Part shown: positions 17,966 through 27,605 of the stretch, piece by piece
Layout of the letters: every line of letters begins with the position of its first letter
Numbering within the stretch: the stretch's first letter is position 1
Assembly: GCA_003223025.1 (NCBI GenBank)
Contig: QHXR01000013.1
Span: 30,366 to 94,365 of the forward strand
Direction of reading: 5' to 3'
Source of the DNA: Acidobacteriota bacterium
GTDB taxonomy: Bacteria; Acidobacteriota; Blastocatellia; Pyrinomonadales; Pyrinomonadaceae
Length of the DNA: 64,000 nt
The notes under the pieces: model-generated
Seen by the model: only the letters and a program-made list of their open reading frames with translations
The model's database searches: none
Told to the model about the DNA's origin: nothing
Translations under genes and position numbers: made by a program

Positions 17966-18993
17966 TCTTTCTCCTCCAGCTTAGAAACACGCGAGCTGAG
18001 ATCGCGCAGCTTCTGCACAATGTCGCCAAGCTTGCGATAAGCCGCCGTGGCACGCAGCCAATCCTTGTTGTCAAAACCCGGAACGCCGGAAATAATTTTG
18101 CCGGGCTCGACATCGTGACTCGTCGCGGACTTCGCGGTCAGAACAGCGTCGTCACCGACTTTCAAATGTCCCGCGATACCGACCTGGCCGGCGAGGATCA
18201 CGCGCTTTCCGATGACGGAGCTTCCGGCGAGTCCGGTCTGCGAACAGATCAGAGCGTCTTCGTCGACAGTACATGAGTGACCGATCTGAACAAGGTTATC
18301 GATCTTCGCTCCGCGTTTGATACGAGTTTCTCCAACCGACGCGCAATCGATTGCCGTGTTCGCGCCGATCTCTACGTCGTCTTCGAGCACGACACGACCG
18401 ACTTGCGGGATCTTCAGCCAACGCTTTTCTTCGTCTTTGGCGTAACCGAAACCGTCGGAACCGATCGTCGTATTGTTATGAATTATGCAGCGTGCGCCGA
18501 TCTCACAATTCTCCCGAACGGAAACTCCGGAGTGCAGAATCGAATCGCGGCCAACCGAAGCACCATCGTAAATGGTCACGTTCGCGAAAAGTTTTGCGCC
18601 TGCCGCGATCGTGCAATCTTTTCCGATAACAACATGCGGTCCGATCGCACAACCGGCGTCGACACTCGCACTCGGATCAATTACCGCGGTCGGATGAATC
18701 GACGGAAGTACTTTCGATTCGGGATGAAATAGTCGTAACGCGCGGGTGTATGCAAGATAAGAATCAGTCGCGCGAAGGACGGCTAGATCGGTTCGGTCGA
18801 GTTGAACGCCCTCGTTAAGATAAATGGCGCTCGCCTGTGTTTCCTTCATTTGCGGCGTGTACTTTGGATTCGCGAGAAACGTGATATCGCCTGTTTTAGC
18901 GATGTCGAGCCCCGCGGCACCGGTGATCTCAGCATCCGGATCACCTCGTTCGATAGTCGAAGACGTGCCCGCAGCAAGCTCAGAAAGTTTCAT
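17962..18993 (-). CDS. lpxD: UDP-3-O-acylglucosamine N-acyltransferase LpxD
   Basis: Third enzyme of lipid A synthesis, adding the N-linked acyl chain. The 343-residue protein has the N-terminal uridine-binding domain (ITFLANPKYTPQMKETQASA), then a left-handed parallel beta-helix of hexapeptide repeats (about 110-300) including TIGSDGFGYA and the catalytic His segment LVQIGHSCTV, and a short C-terminal coiled coil (IVQKLRDLSSRVSKLEEKE). Evidence that the organism makes lipopolysaccharide. Upstream gene of a probable lpxD-antiporter-msrB operon. Confidence 0.96.
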   Translation of the reverse strand: MKLSELAAGTSSTIERGDPDAEITGAAGLDIAKTGDITFLANPKYTPQMKETQASAIYLNEGVQLDRTDLAVLRATDSYLAYTRALRLFHPESKVLPSIHPTAVIDPSASVDAGCAIGPHVVIGKDCTIAAGAKLFANVTIYDGASVGRDSILHSGVSVRENCEIGARCIIHNNTTIGSDGFGYAKDEEKRWLKIPQVGRVVLEDDVEIGANTAIDCASVGETRIKRGAKIDNLVQIGHSCTVDEDALICSQTGLAGSSVIGKRVILAGQVGIAGHLKVGDDAVLTAKSATSHDVEPGKIISGVPGFDNKDWLRATAAYRKLGDIVQKLRDLSSRVSKLEEKE

Positions 18994-19127
18994 ATTGATA
19001 ACCTTGAAATATTATTGCCCGATATGCCACACTATTTCCAGCAACCAATAACCCAAGCGTTAACCGGCCCTTTGTTCCAAGCCCACTCTCTCGAATTCAA
19101 CGCATTAAAAACCACCCAGGAGTACAC

Positions 19128-19739
19128 ATGAACGAAAAAGTGTTTGGTCAAAACCCCAAGAAGGCTTCAATGGACGAATACCTCACAACAGAACGCCACT
19201 CTACATCGCGTCACGAATTTGTCGATGGGCGGGTCATCGCACGCGCCGGCGCAAACCGCTTCCATAACGTACTAGCGGCAAATACCGCGATCGCGCTCGG
19301 CAGTCGGATGCACGGACATAAGTCTGAGATCTACATCAGCAACATGCGCGTCAAGCTAAAAAATAATTACGTCTGCTATCCGGACGTCGTTGTTGTAAAT
19401 GGCGAGCCCTCGTTTGCGGATCAGAATTTCGACCTGCTGTTGAATCCGACTGTGATCGTCGAGATAGTTTCGAATCAGACAAACTCTTCGGACAAGACGA
19501 ACAAGCTTGAGAGCTACCTGGCGATGGAAAGCATCAAGGAATTCGTTTTGCTGAAAGAGGAAGAGATGCGCGTCGAGCATTACGCCCGGCAGAATGCTAA
19601 GCAGTGGATCTATCGGATCTACAACGAACGCGACGATGTCATCTCGCTCGAGTCGATCAACTGCAAGGTCTCCGTTTCGGAGGTCTACGCTAGCGTGAAA
19701 GCGAAGCATACGGAGTTGAGTTCGAAAGCGGTGAATTGA
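19128..19739 (+). CDS. Uma2 family (DUF820) restriction-endonuclease-like protein
   Basis: 203 residues with the Uma2 pattern: MDEYLTTERHSTSRHEFVDG, the PD-(D/E)xK-type core YVCYPDVVVVNG followed by LLNPTVIVEIVS, then KLESYLAMESIKEFVLL. The fold is nuclease-like, but the biological role of the family, which is expanded in cyanobacteria, Chloroflexi and Acidobacteria, is not known. Divergent from lpxD and followed by a large palindromic element. Confidence 0.9.
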   Translation: MNEKVFGQNPKKASMDEYLTTERHSTSRHEFVDGRVIARAGANRFHNVLAANTAIALGSRMHGHKSEIYISNMRVKLKNNYVCYPDVVVVNGEPSFADQNFDLLLNPTVIVEIVSNQTNSSDKTNKLESYLAMESIKEFVLLKEEEMRVEHYARQNAKQWIYRIYNERDDVISLESINCKVSVSEVYASVKAKHTELSSKAVN

Positions 19740-19743
19740 AGTT

Positions 19744-19942
19744 CTTAGCTCGCGTAGCGAGTGACAGCATAAAGCCCCCGGCCTTAGCCGGGGGTAAAGA
19801 TGTTAAGACGGACGAGCTCGCGTAGCGAGCGACAGACTATTCGACTGAGGTCTGCCGCTCGCTACGCGAGCTTCGCTGTTTTGACGTTTATCCCCCGGCT
19901 AAGGCCGGGGGCTTTATGCTGTCGCTCGCATACGCGAGCTAA
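19744..19942. repeat. 199-bp nested palindrome (MITE-like)
   Basis: Outer arms of about 50 bp, starting TAGCTCGCGTAGCGAG at 19747 and ending CGCATACGCGAGCTA at 19941, are nearly perfect reverse complements and each include the hairpin CCCCCGGC..GCCGGGGG. Inner arms at about 19814-19836 and 19849-19871 (GAGCTCGCGTAGCGAGCGAC) are also complementary. No reading frame of note lies inside. It fills the gap between the Uma2 gene and the priA stop. Confidence 0.9.
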
Positions 19943-19981
19943 GAGGATCCGACGGTTTACATCAAATTCACTGATCGATCT

Positions 19982-22468
19982 TTACATCAAATTCACCGGA
20001 TCGATCTCGGTGTAGATATTCCGCATCTCGGCTCCGTTGTTTTCTGCGAGGTCGAGACCTACTTCCAACATTTCTCTCAATCGCTTCCGGCTCGTCGCTT
20101 TCACCAGGATCTGAATTCGATATTCACCTTTCAATCGAGATAGAGACGCCGGCGCCGGTCCGAGAATTCGACACGACTTATCTGCGTTCGCCGCGTCGAG
20201 CGAGTTTCGGACTATGCTCCCGTTTCTCTTCGCCGCATCTTCGTCCGCATTTTTTATCAGGATCGAAGCCAGGACGATGAACGGTGGATAGCTGAGCTGC
20301 GATCGGTACCTGATCTCTTCATTGTAAAAGCCTTCGTAATCCTGATCCGACGCGTATCGCAGAGCGTAGTGTTCGGGATAATAAGTTTGGATCAGAACAC
20401 GTCCGGGCAATTTACCGCGACCGGCGCGTCCGGCAACTTGAGTCAGGATCTGAAATGTTCGTTCTGCAGATCTGAAGTCGGGAAGTCCGAGACCGATGTC
20501 GACGGAGATTACACCGACCAGCGTTACGTTGTGAAAGTCGTGACCTTTCGCGAGCATCTGAGTTCCGACAAGCATGTCGATCTCACCTGAATCGAACTCC
20601 AGGAGAGTCTTCGACATCTGTCCGCGCTTCGACATCGTGTCACGATCGATGCGAGCGATATTCAGGAGCGGAAACTGTTTGCGCAAGATCTCTTCGACTT
20701 GCTCAGTACCGTGACCGATGAAGTATAAAAATTCACTTTCGCAAAACGGACAAACTTTTGGCGTGCCGGCTTTGAAGCCGCAGTAGTGACAGACAAGCTT
20801 CGCGTCGTGGCGGTGATAAGTGAGAGTGATATCGCAGTTCTTGCAGCGAAGTCGTTCGCCGCACGAACGGCATAGAACGAACTGCGAGAATCCGCGGCGG
20901 TTCAGAAGAATGATCGACTGCTCACCTCGTGCATGCGTTTGCTGAATGCCTTCGATGAGATCGGGCGAAAGCACGACATCCTTTCCCGCTTTCCTGAACA
21001 CATCGCGCATGTCGATCAATTCGGCCTTGGCCAGCGGGCGATCGCCGATGCGGTTTTGCAGTTGAAGATATTGATATTTTCCCGAATGCGAATTGTGATA
21101 CGACTCTAGCGACGGAGTCGCCGATCCCAACACGACGACCGCCTTCGCGAGATTCGCTCGCATCACGGCGACGTCGCGGGAGCTGTAGAACGGCGATTCG
21201 TTTTGTCGGTACGACGTGTCGTGTTCTTCATCGACGATTATGAGTCCAACATCATTTAGCGGAGCAAAGATCGCTGATCGAGTGCCGATCACGACTCGAG
21301 CTTCGCCGCGACGGATACGACGCCATTCGTCGTAGCGTTCGCCGTGCGACAGATTGGAATGCAGTATCGCGACCTCATGACCGAACACGGCGCGAAGACG
21401 GCGCGAGAAGACCGGTGTCAAAGCGATCTCCGGCACCAGCATCAGAGACGATCGACCCGCATCAAGCGCCTCGCGCATCGCGCGAATATAAACCTCGGTC
21501 TTTCCGCTGCCGGTCACTCCGTGTAATAGAAACGCACGGAACTCGGATGAGGTCAGACCTTTCGTGATCTCGGAAAGCACAAAGGTTTGCTCCGGATTAA
21601 GCACGATCTTTTCGTGATCGGAAATACTCGTGCCAGCTAGCGGATCACGGCGGATCTCGGTTGTGAAGATCTCAAGCCACCCGCGCTTCGCAAGAGTGTT
21701 AATAGATGATGCACCGGCATCGGCCCGCTCCAGGAGATCGGTGAAGGTCATCTCGCCGCCGTTGGCGCTCAGTCGATCGAGGATACGCTGCTGAGATTCG
21801 CTCGGCGGTTTTCGGTCGTCATCGCCATCCGGCGGGGCCGATAATTTCACAGCCTTTCGACGTTTCGGTTTTACCTTTTCGCTCTCGGCGTGGTCGCGGA
21901 TGAATACAAACCCTGAGCGATCGAGTTCTCTTATCGACCGTTTTGCCGACGCAGGTCCAAATTCTTTCTCGATATCGACGCGCGCGATTTCGTCGTTTAG
22001 CGAGAGCCGTTTGAGGATCTGGTCCCGCACTGATTTCAGACTCCGTGTTCGCAGCAAGTGCTGGCGGCCATCTTCAGTTATCGACACATACTGAACGACG
22101 GTCGCGTTGACTCCTGCGGGCAGCGACGCTTTCAACATTTCGCCCCACGACGCGGCGTAATAATCCGCGGTCCATTTTGTTAGCGCGAGTATCTCCTCAT
22201 TTACCAGCGGAGTTTCATCGACCAATTGCGTGACCGTCTTCAAAGCGCTCTCGTCGATCCCGAGCTCACGGTCGAGAGTTTGATGGACCGCGACGACGTA
22301 ACCGGTCAGCGTGCGATTCGCGAAAGGGACAAGAACACGACTTCCCAGTTGGACACGATTCGCGTCGTGTTCAGGAAGCTTGTATGTGAACGTTTGTCGC
22401 GGAGGCAGCGGAAGCGCGACCTCGACAAAAGCATTCGTCGTCGAGGAGTTTTCGCTTGAGTCAGGCAT
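19982..22468 (-). CDS. priA: Primosomal protein N' (replication restart helicase PriA)
   Basis: 3'-to-5' helicase that reloads DnaB at stalled forks. The 828-residue protein has the N-terminal 3' DNA-binding domain (FTYKLPEHDANRVQLGSRVL), a winged-helix part, helicase lobe 1 with Walker A GVTGSGKTEVY, DEEH box and the QNESPFYSSRDVA segment, two zinc-binding clusters (CRSCGERLRCKNC ... CHYCG ... CPFC), HGTEQVEE, and lobe 2 with VGTQMLAKGHDF and QVAGRAGRG. Somewhat longer than E. coli PriA because of the linker near residues 195-230. Confidence 0.96.
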   Translation of the reverse strand: MPDSSENSSTTNAFVEVALPLPPRQTFTYKLPEHDANRVQLGSRVLVPFANRTLTGYVVAVHQTLDRELGIDESALKTVTQLVDETPLVNEEILALTKWTADYYAASWGEMLKASLPAGVNATVVQYVSITEDGRQHLLRTRSLKSVRDQILKRLSLNDEIARVDIEKEFGPASAKRSIRELDRSGFVFIRDHAESEKVKPKRRKAVKLSAPPDGDDDRKPPSESQQRILDRLSANGGEMTFTDLLERADAGASSINTLAKRGWLEIFTTEIRRDPLAGTSISDHEKIVLNPEQTFVLSEITKGLTSSEFRAFLLHGVTGSGKTEVYIRAMREALDAGRSSLMLVPEIALTPVFSRRLRAVFGHEVAILHSNLSHGERYDEWRRIRRGEARVVIGTRSAIFAPLNDVGLIIVDEEHDTSYRQNESPFYSSRDVAVMRANLAKAVVVLGSATPSLESYHNSHSGKYQYLQLQNRIGDRPLAKAELIDMRDVFRKAGKDVVLSPDLIEGIQQTHARGEQSIILLNRRGFSQFVLCRSCGERLRCKNCDITLTYHRHDAKLVCHYCGFKAGTPKVCPFCESEFLYFIGHGTEQVEEILRKQFPLLNIARIDRDTMSKRGQMSKTLLEFDSGEIDMLVGTQMLAKGHDFHNVTLVGVISVDIGLGLPDFRSAERTFQILTQVAGRAGRGKLPGRVLIQTYYPEHYALRYASDQDYEGFYNEEIRYRSQLSYPPFIVLASILIKNADEDAAKRNGSIVRNSLDAANADKSCRILGPAPASLSRLKGEYRIQILVKATSRKRLREMLEVGLDLAENNGAEMRNIYTEIDPVNLM

Positions 22469-22549
22469 TTCTAGGAACGGTTATCGAATGATAACCTATA
22501 GGAACTTTTTGCAAAAACCGGCGTCTAAACGAATGCTGACACGATCATT

Positions 22550-23059
22550 ATGGATGGATTTCTAGAACCCAAAAACGAAAAGAAGGGAATCAACAAGGCT
22601 CTGATCGTCGGTGCGATCGTCGGTATTGTTTTGCTTGGCGCCGCGATCCTGCTACTGACGCGGCAGCCTTCGATGGACGATCAGATGGCGAATATCCTTG
22701 AAGGCTCGTATCGCGAAGGAACTCCGGAATTCGCTGCGATCACAAAGGACATCATTATTTCCACCGAAGAAGACACGGTTCAATCACCGAACGCGTTCGG
22801 AACGATCTCGATCTATCCTCACGGCAAGATCCGCAACAAGGGCGACAAGGTCATCAACGGTCTCGAGGTCAACGTCGCCATCGTCGACACATTCAACACG
22901 GTGCTAAAGGAAAAGCGTGTCCTCGTCGTGCCGACGCAGCGGCCGCAACTCGGACCCGGAGAGATAATCGATATTCATCTCGAGATCACGGGATTCGATA
23001 AGAAGGATGACCGAGCGAATATTCGCTGGAAGGTTACGGCGATCCGGGTCGCGAATTAG
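22550..23059 (+). CDS. Single-pass membrane protein with an FxLYD-like domain
   Basis: 169 residues: a short cytosolic head, one transmembrane helix (about 20-37, LIVGAIVGIVLLGAAILLLT) and an extracytoplasmic beta-rich domain (about 75-167: KIRNKGDKVINGLEVNVAIVD ... LGPGEIIDIHLEITGF). The domain resembles the FxLYD/DUF2393-like immunoglobulin-type fold, but I cannot name a family with certainty. Divergent from priA, separated by 81 bp. Confidence 0.75.
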   Translation: MDGFLEPKNEKKGINKALIVGAIVGIVLLGAAILLLTRQPSMDDQMANILEGSYREGTPEFAAITKDIIISTEEDTVQSPNAFGTISIYPHGKIRNKGDKVINGLEVNVAIVDTFNTVLKEKRVLVVPTQRPQLGPGEIIDIHLEITGFDKKDDRANIRWKVTAIRVAN

Positions 23060-23065
23060 AATCTT

Positions 23066-23132
23066 ACAAGGATGAAGGGGATAAAAGGGATGAACGCGTA
23101 GGTTTCATCCCTTTTATCCCCTTCATCCTTGT
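23066..23132. repeat. Perfect 27-28 bp inverted repeat between convergent genes
   Basis: ACAAGGATGAAGGGGATAAA... (23066-23092) is the reverse complement of 23106-23132, with a short spacer. It lies between the stop codons of two convergent genes, so it could work as a bidirectional terminator, although it lacks T-tracts and resembles the other repeat families here. Confidence 0.85.
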
Positions 23133-23142
23133 GAAATCTTCT

Positions 23143-24066
23143 TCAAGCCGTGGGAGGCTCGACAAATAGCTCTTCGAGCGACTGCCGGACCGGCTGCACG
23201 GATATCAAATGTCCGCCCGATTTTCTTGCCTCGATCAACAGATTGTCGATCTGAGATTCATCATCTATCTCAACGATGACTCCGCTGGCGATCGACCTCA
23301 CCGAATATCCGTTCGGGAGCTGATCCGCACTTACATTCTTTAAGCTCACCTCGTAAACCTGACGCTCGCCTTGTCGAGTAAGCAGTTCGTCGAGACGGCC
23401 GGTTGCAGTGAGTTTCCCTCCGCGGAGGATAGCAACTTCGTCGCATAGCGCTTCGACATCGGACAGAATATGCGTCGACATGAACACGGTTGTACCTTTC
23501 TGTCGCAGCTCAATGATGAGCTCGCGAATCTCTCGCCGGCCGATCGGATCGAGACCGCTCATCGGTTCGTCGAAGAAAACGATCTCCGGCTCGTTGATCA
23601 ATGCTTGCGCGAGTCCGACGCGTTGCAGCATTCCTTTCGAGTATTTGCGAAGCTGCTTGTTCCAATCTTTTTCATCGAGTCCGACTTTCGTCAGCAGCTC
23701 CGACGCACGTCTAGATCTGTCCGCGGAGTTTAGTCCGAGAAGCTCGCCGAAATATTTCATCAGCTCTGTCGCGGTGAGGTAATCGTAGAAGTACGGATTC
23801 TCTGGGCAATAACCGATGCGACGATGCATCGACACATCCGAGATATCGCTTCCGAGTATTCGCGCCGTTCCCGATGTCGGAAACAGAAGCGTCATCAGAA
23901 TCTTTATCGTCGTAGTTTTTCCGGCGCCGTTTCCGCCCAGAAATCCAAATATCTGACCTGGTTTCACTGCAAGTGTAAGATCGTCCAGTGCACGGACCTT
24001 TTTCTTTTTCCAGAAACCGACCTCGTAGTCCTTTGTAAGATTTTCGATCTCGACAATGTAGTTCAT
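23143..24066 (-). CDS. ABC transporter ATP-binding protein (ABC-2 exporter type)
   Basis: 307 residues. ATPase of an ABC-2-type exporter: Walker A GGNGAGKTTT, signature YSKGMLQRVGLAQAL, Walker B IVFFDEPMSGLDP, and H-loop FMSTHIL. The C-terminal about 80 residues form the regulatory extension common in this subgroup (SLEELFVEPP at the end). Last gene of a four-gene minus-strand operon whose first gene is the permease (26689-27456). Substrate not predictable. Confidence 0.93.
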   Translation of the reverse strand: MNYIVEIENLTKDYEVGFWKKKKVRALDDLTLAVKPGQIFGFLGGNGAGKTTTIKILMTLLFPTSGTARILGSDISDVSMHRRIGYCPENPYFYDYLTATELMKYFGELLGLNSADRSRRASELLTKVGLDEKDWNKQLRKYSKGMLQRVGLAQALINEPEIVFFDEPMSGLDPIGRREIRELIIELRQKGTTVFMSTHILSDVEALCDEVAILRGGKLTATGRLDELLTRQGERQVYEVSLKNVSADQLPNGYSVRSIASGVIVEIDDESQIDNLLIEARKSGGHLISVQPVRQSLEELFVEPPTA

Positions 24067-24072
24067 AAAAAA

Positions 24073-25788
24073 CTATTTAAATTGAGCTCGTCTGCCGACA
24101 ATGATCGATGCCGCCGCAGCTATCAACACGAGCAGCCATGCAGCGATCGAAATATATCGCGAATAAATTTCGTAAAGCGGTCTGACGAAAGTCAATGTTA
24201 CGCTTGCCGGACCGGAAGGAACATCGACGAGAATGCTTCCGTCTTCCGCGGGACGAATCCCAAGATTGTTGCCGGCTGCATTTGCATTCCAGAACGGATA
24301 ATAAAATATCGCGACACGGACCGCGGCCGCCGGACCGTCATCGACTGTAAACTCACGTTCGTCGTTCGTCCAGCGCGTGATCTCGACTGCACGCTCTTGC
24401 GCAGAAACACGTGAGCGATCCTTCAAAGCAATTTGCTTTGCCGAGACGGGCCACCAGCATTCGTAACTTTGATCGTCGCGATATTTTTCTAAATTTGTAT
24501 CGAATTCCGCACGCGTAGAAAATGTTGCCGGTCGAATAACCTGCGCCGCGGTAAACGCGAAACCGGCAACGATCGCACCGACTGCGACCAGAGCGAGAGG
24601 GCGAAACTTTGTTTTGAATGAAGCAGCGACTTCATCAAAACTTGCGGCAATAAGCACGGATCCGATCAAAGAGATCAAACCGAGAAAGCGCCAGGGAAAT
24701 TGAATTCTGTCGAGGATCGGCGCGTGGTTCCACAAGGGCAAGCTTATCGGTGTTGCGATCAAGATTGCCGAGACCAGGACTGTGAGAAGGGGATTGAGCG
24801 ATTTACGATGCGAGCTTTTTCCCGCGGCGTAGAAGATCGCGACGGCGGGAACGATCATCGCAAGGGTCAAAGCGAGCAGAATGTCCGTGAACCAGAGCGA
24901 TGTCTCGCCGTACTCGGCGAGAGGAACGTAAAATATTCCCGCAAGAAAATTCTGATGGAAGTCGTATTTGGATTCGGTGAATTGCGGAAGCGTATGGTTC
25001 ACGAGCGGGAGCTCCGTGACCATCCGGATCCAGTAGAACGAGCTCATCGCCAATGCGGCCGCAACTCCGGATCCGAGCTTGATGATTCCGGATCTAACGT
25101 TGTCGCGGTTGAGCAACGTCAATCCATAAACGGATAGTCCCATACTTCCGATTATGACGAGCGGCAGATGCGCGAGGATAAGAAGTGCAAAAGAGATCGC
25201 GAGCCCGGCAACCTCGAAGGCCTTTCCCGACAAAATAATCCGTCGTACAAAAAGAAAACAGAAGGGAAGTATCGCGAGCCCGGGAAACTCGGCGAAAAGG
25301 CCTGCGTTATAAACCTGGTTGGCGTGATAAGGCATCGCCATAAAGATGACGGCACCTGCCAGCGAAGCTTTCTCCGAAAATGATTCGCGTGCGAGTAAGT
25401 ACGTCCCGAGGCCGCTGAGAAAGAACCAGAAACAGATAGCTCCCGCGAGAGCCGTCGTCCAGCTCTCAGTCAACGAGCGAAAGATTATGACGACGTAATA
25501 AGCAAGAGGCGGATAGAATCGGATACCTATGTCGCCGAAGCCAAGATTCGTATCGCCCGGCCAAGACGGATAAAAATCACCGCTGCGAACCGAGTCATAG
25601 AACGTGTGAATGAATCTGTAATGCTGAGGCAGATCGTTTCCGCCCGGCATCCCGAAATAATAGATGGGCAGCGTCAAACATACCGCCGTCAAAAGCAGTA
25701 TTACCGGAACTAAAAACGATCGATAACGAAGTGTGTTCAAGACGAGATGTCGGGCTCGGTTATAAGTGTGGAACCTTGGTTCCGACAC
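24073..25788 (-). CDS. Large polytopic membrane protein (GT-C/YfhO-like)
   Basis: 571 residues with about ten to twelve hydrophobic segments and an extracytoplasmic tail. The segment GGNDLPQHYRFIHTFYDSVRSG followed by FYPPLAYYVV resembles the first loop of GT-C glycosyltransferase-like proteins, including those annotated as 6-pyruvoyl-tetrahydropterin-synthase-related. A late soluble domain (about 430-535) precedes the final transmembrane helix. The start overlaps the upstream TPR gene by 29 bp; a TTG shortly downstream (LNTLRYRSF) is an alternative start. It sits in the ABC exporter operon, suggesting a role in envelope glycan handling, which is an inference. Confidence 0.75.
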   Translation of the reverse strand: MSEPRFHTYNRARHLVLNTLRYRSFLVPVILLLTAVCLTLPIYYFGMPGGNDLPQHYRFIHTFYDSVRSGDFYPSWPGDTNLGFGDIGIRFYPPLAYYVVIIFRSLTESWTTALAGAICFWFFLSGLGTYLLARESFSEKASLAGAVIFMAMPYHANQVYNAGLFAEFPGLAILPFCFLFVRRIILSGKAFEVAGLAISFALLILAHLPLVIIGSMGLSVYGLTLLNRDNVRSGIIKLGSGVAAALAMSSFYWIRMVTELPLVNHTLPQFTESKYDFHQNFLAGIFYVPLAEYGETSLWFTDILLALTLAMIVPAVAIFYAAGKSSHRKSLNPLLTVLVSAILIATPISLPLWNHAPILDRIQFPWRFLGLISLIGSVLIAASFDEVAASFKTKFRPLALVAVGAIVAGFAFTAAQVIRPATFSTRAEFDTNLEKYRDDQSYECWWPVSAKQIALKDRSRVSAQERAVEITRWTNDEREFTVDDGPAAAVRVAIFYYPFWNANAAGNNLGIRPAEDGSILVDVPSGPASVTLTFVRPLYEIYSRYISIAAWLLVLIAAAASIIVGRRAQFK

Positions 25789-26686
25789 CTAGATCTACGG
25801 TGCAGGTCTGACGGTTGAGCGAATATACCGCTCCGCTCGGATCCACTATGTTGTTCGACCGGTCGATACGAAGACGACGTGACGCCTCGGGCTTCTTTGC
25901 AAGCGTCGGAAGGAGCTCCGACCAGGTCGACGGGCAGCGGTTATTCGCTTCACGAAAATCCGACAGTGCCGCTGTTATCAGATCGCGTTCGTCGAGCGAA
26001 TCGATCTGCATCAAACGTAGCTCGGCATTTTCGCGCGACTGTCCGTCCTCGCCCTGGTCGCGGATCTGCTTGTACATCTCACGAGCGATCTCGCGGCTAC
26101 CGCCTTCCGATCTCATGCGTGCAGACATCATTCGCATAAAGACCGGCGAGCCCTCGATCTGGGATCCCTTGTCGTATGTCTCGGCAGCCTTTTCATAGTC
26201 ACCAAGTTTCCAATAAATGTAACCGAGGTGCTGATGGAGTCTCCACTCTTTAGGATTATCGGCGATTCCTTTTTCGGTTAATGCTATCGCTTGTTTCGCA
26301 TCGATAGCCGGAAGGATCGTCGCACCGTACGAATAGGGCGCGGTGAATTTGGGATCGAGATCGGTAGCTGCGTTGAGATACGGGTAAAGCAATCGCGGAT
26401 TCAGAGGTGTCATGTCTTCGAGATTCAGCTTATCGAGCCCAACCGTCGAAACTTTTTTGCCGATGTACTGCAGCGAGTTCATCCAATACCAGTCCGCGAC
26501 CAAACCTTCCGCACCGAACACGAATCCTTTGAACTTCGATCCGCTCACGGCCAGGTCTTCGTCTTCATAACCGGCAGGCAAAGGCGGCCGGCTGCGTTCC
26601 GCAAAGCCTGTCAGAAACACCGAGAGGACGAACCCCGCGAGAACGACGATCGTCGAGACTAAAGTTTGAGGTGATCTCGAAGCCAT
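25760..26686 (-). CDS. Membrane-anchored TPR protein
   Basis: 308 residues: one N-terminal transmembrane helix (about 10-28, STIVVLAGFVLSVFLTGF), then a soluble region with TPR-like helix pairs (EWRLHQHLGYIYWKLGDYEKAAETYDKG near 150-180 is the clearest). The C-terminal part (CPSTWSELLP ... DPSGAVYSLNRQTCTVDL) resembles the tail of pseudopilin-like or general secretion proteins, a weak resemblance. Two bp downstream of the permease gene and overlapping the next gene, so translation is likely coupled. Confidence 0.8.
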   Translation of the reverse strand: MASRSPQTLVSTIVVLAGFVLSVFLTGFAERSRPPLPAGYEDEDLAVSGSKFKGFVFGAEGLVADWYWMNSLQYIGKKVSTVGLDKLNLEDMTPLNPRLLYPYLNAATDLDPKFTAPYSYGATILPAIDAKQAIALTEKGIADNPKEWRLHQHLGYIYWKLGDYEKAAETYDKGSQIEGSPVFMRMMSARMRSEGGSREIAREMYKQIRDQGEDGQSRENAELRLMQIDSLDERDLITAALSDFREANNRCPSTWSELLPTLAKKPEASRRLRIDRSNNIVDPSGAVYSLNRQTCTVDLGVGTKVPHL

Positions 26687-26688
26687 CG

Positions 26689-27456
26689 CTATTTGAAGTT
26701 GCGTCTGCTGAAGATGATCATCGCCGCTGCGATCAGGATCGCGTCGAAGACGATCGCGTAAAGGATCGCACCACCGAGCATCGAGGCCGGAGGCATGTCG
26801 CCGTGCGACGCATTCGTGACAAACGTGAAATGCGAAAGATTGGGTAAAACGAAATAGATCGCCTCGAAGAAATATCGAGCCGATTGCGATGATAGTGCGG
26901 CGAGATCCCGAAGCGATGTGCTGAAATGCCCGATAACAAAAACGAAAAACGTCAGCAGCGCGGACAAGGCCGGAGATGAGAACGACGAGAAAAGCGTCGC
27001 GACGGCGGTCAGGATCGTTAGCTCGAAAAAGATAAGAAGTATAGACGGCCAGATCGTGCCGGCCAATCCGGTGTTGCCGACGTAGATCAGAGCAAGCGAT
27101 ACGCCGAGACCCATCACCGACACATTCACGGCGAGAGTCAGGCAGAGACCGAGATACTTTCCGACGATGAACTCGCCGCGTCCGATCGGTTTTGCAAAGA
27201 TCGCGAAGACGGTCCGCTTCTCGATCTCTTTTGAAACGAGTGCGACCCCGACAAATATTGCGATGAACGCGCCGAACATCAGCATCGCATTGAGGCCGAT
27301 GTTGACGATCGTGCGAGCTTCGTGGCCGTCGGTCAGATCGCCGAGCAAGATCGCGCAGGCGATGATGATAAGCACGAATAGCACCAGGTTATACAGCACG
27401 CGATCGCGCACGGCTTCCCGGAAAGTATTTATTGCGATAGAAATTATTCGATTCAA
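26689..27456 (-). CDS. ABC-2 type transporter permease
   Basis: 255 residues with six hydrophobic segments and the NosY/ABC-2 opening NTFREAVRDRVLYNLVLFV. The conserved cytoplasmic motif is SKEIEKRTVFAIFAKPIGRGEFIVGKYLG. It partners the ATP-binding protein at 23143-24066. First gene of the operon permease, TPR protein, membrane protein, ATPase. Confidence 0.9.
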   Translation of the reverse strand: MNRIISIAINTFREAVRDRVLYNLVLFVLIIIACAILLGDLTDGHEARTIVNIGLNAMLMFGAFIAIFVGVALVSKEIEKRTVFAIFAKPIGRGEFIVGKYLGLCLTLAVNVSVMGLGVSLALIYVGNTGLAGTIWPSILLIFFELTILTAVATLFSSFSSPALSALLTFFVFVIGHFSTSLRDLAALSSQSARYFFEAIYFVLPNLSHFTFVTNASHGDMPPASMLGGAILYAIVFDAILIAAAMIIFSRRNFK

Positions 27457-27605
27457 GATCGGTAAACGGGGCTAAAAGTTAAGTGTGAAGCGCGTGCCCT
27501 GCGATGAAGCACGGCCATCGTTATACTAATGCATTTTCCGATGCTGGTGAAGTGAAAAGTTGCGGCATGGAGTCATTAATTCAAGGTTCAAAAACTCGGC
27601 CGCGT

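Noticed and set aside
23066..23132. Dedicated bidirectional terminator
   Set aside because: The stem is perfect but there is no T-tract on either side, and it fits the repeat class; kept as a repeat.
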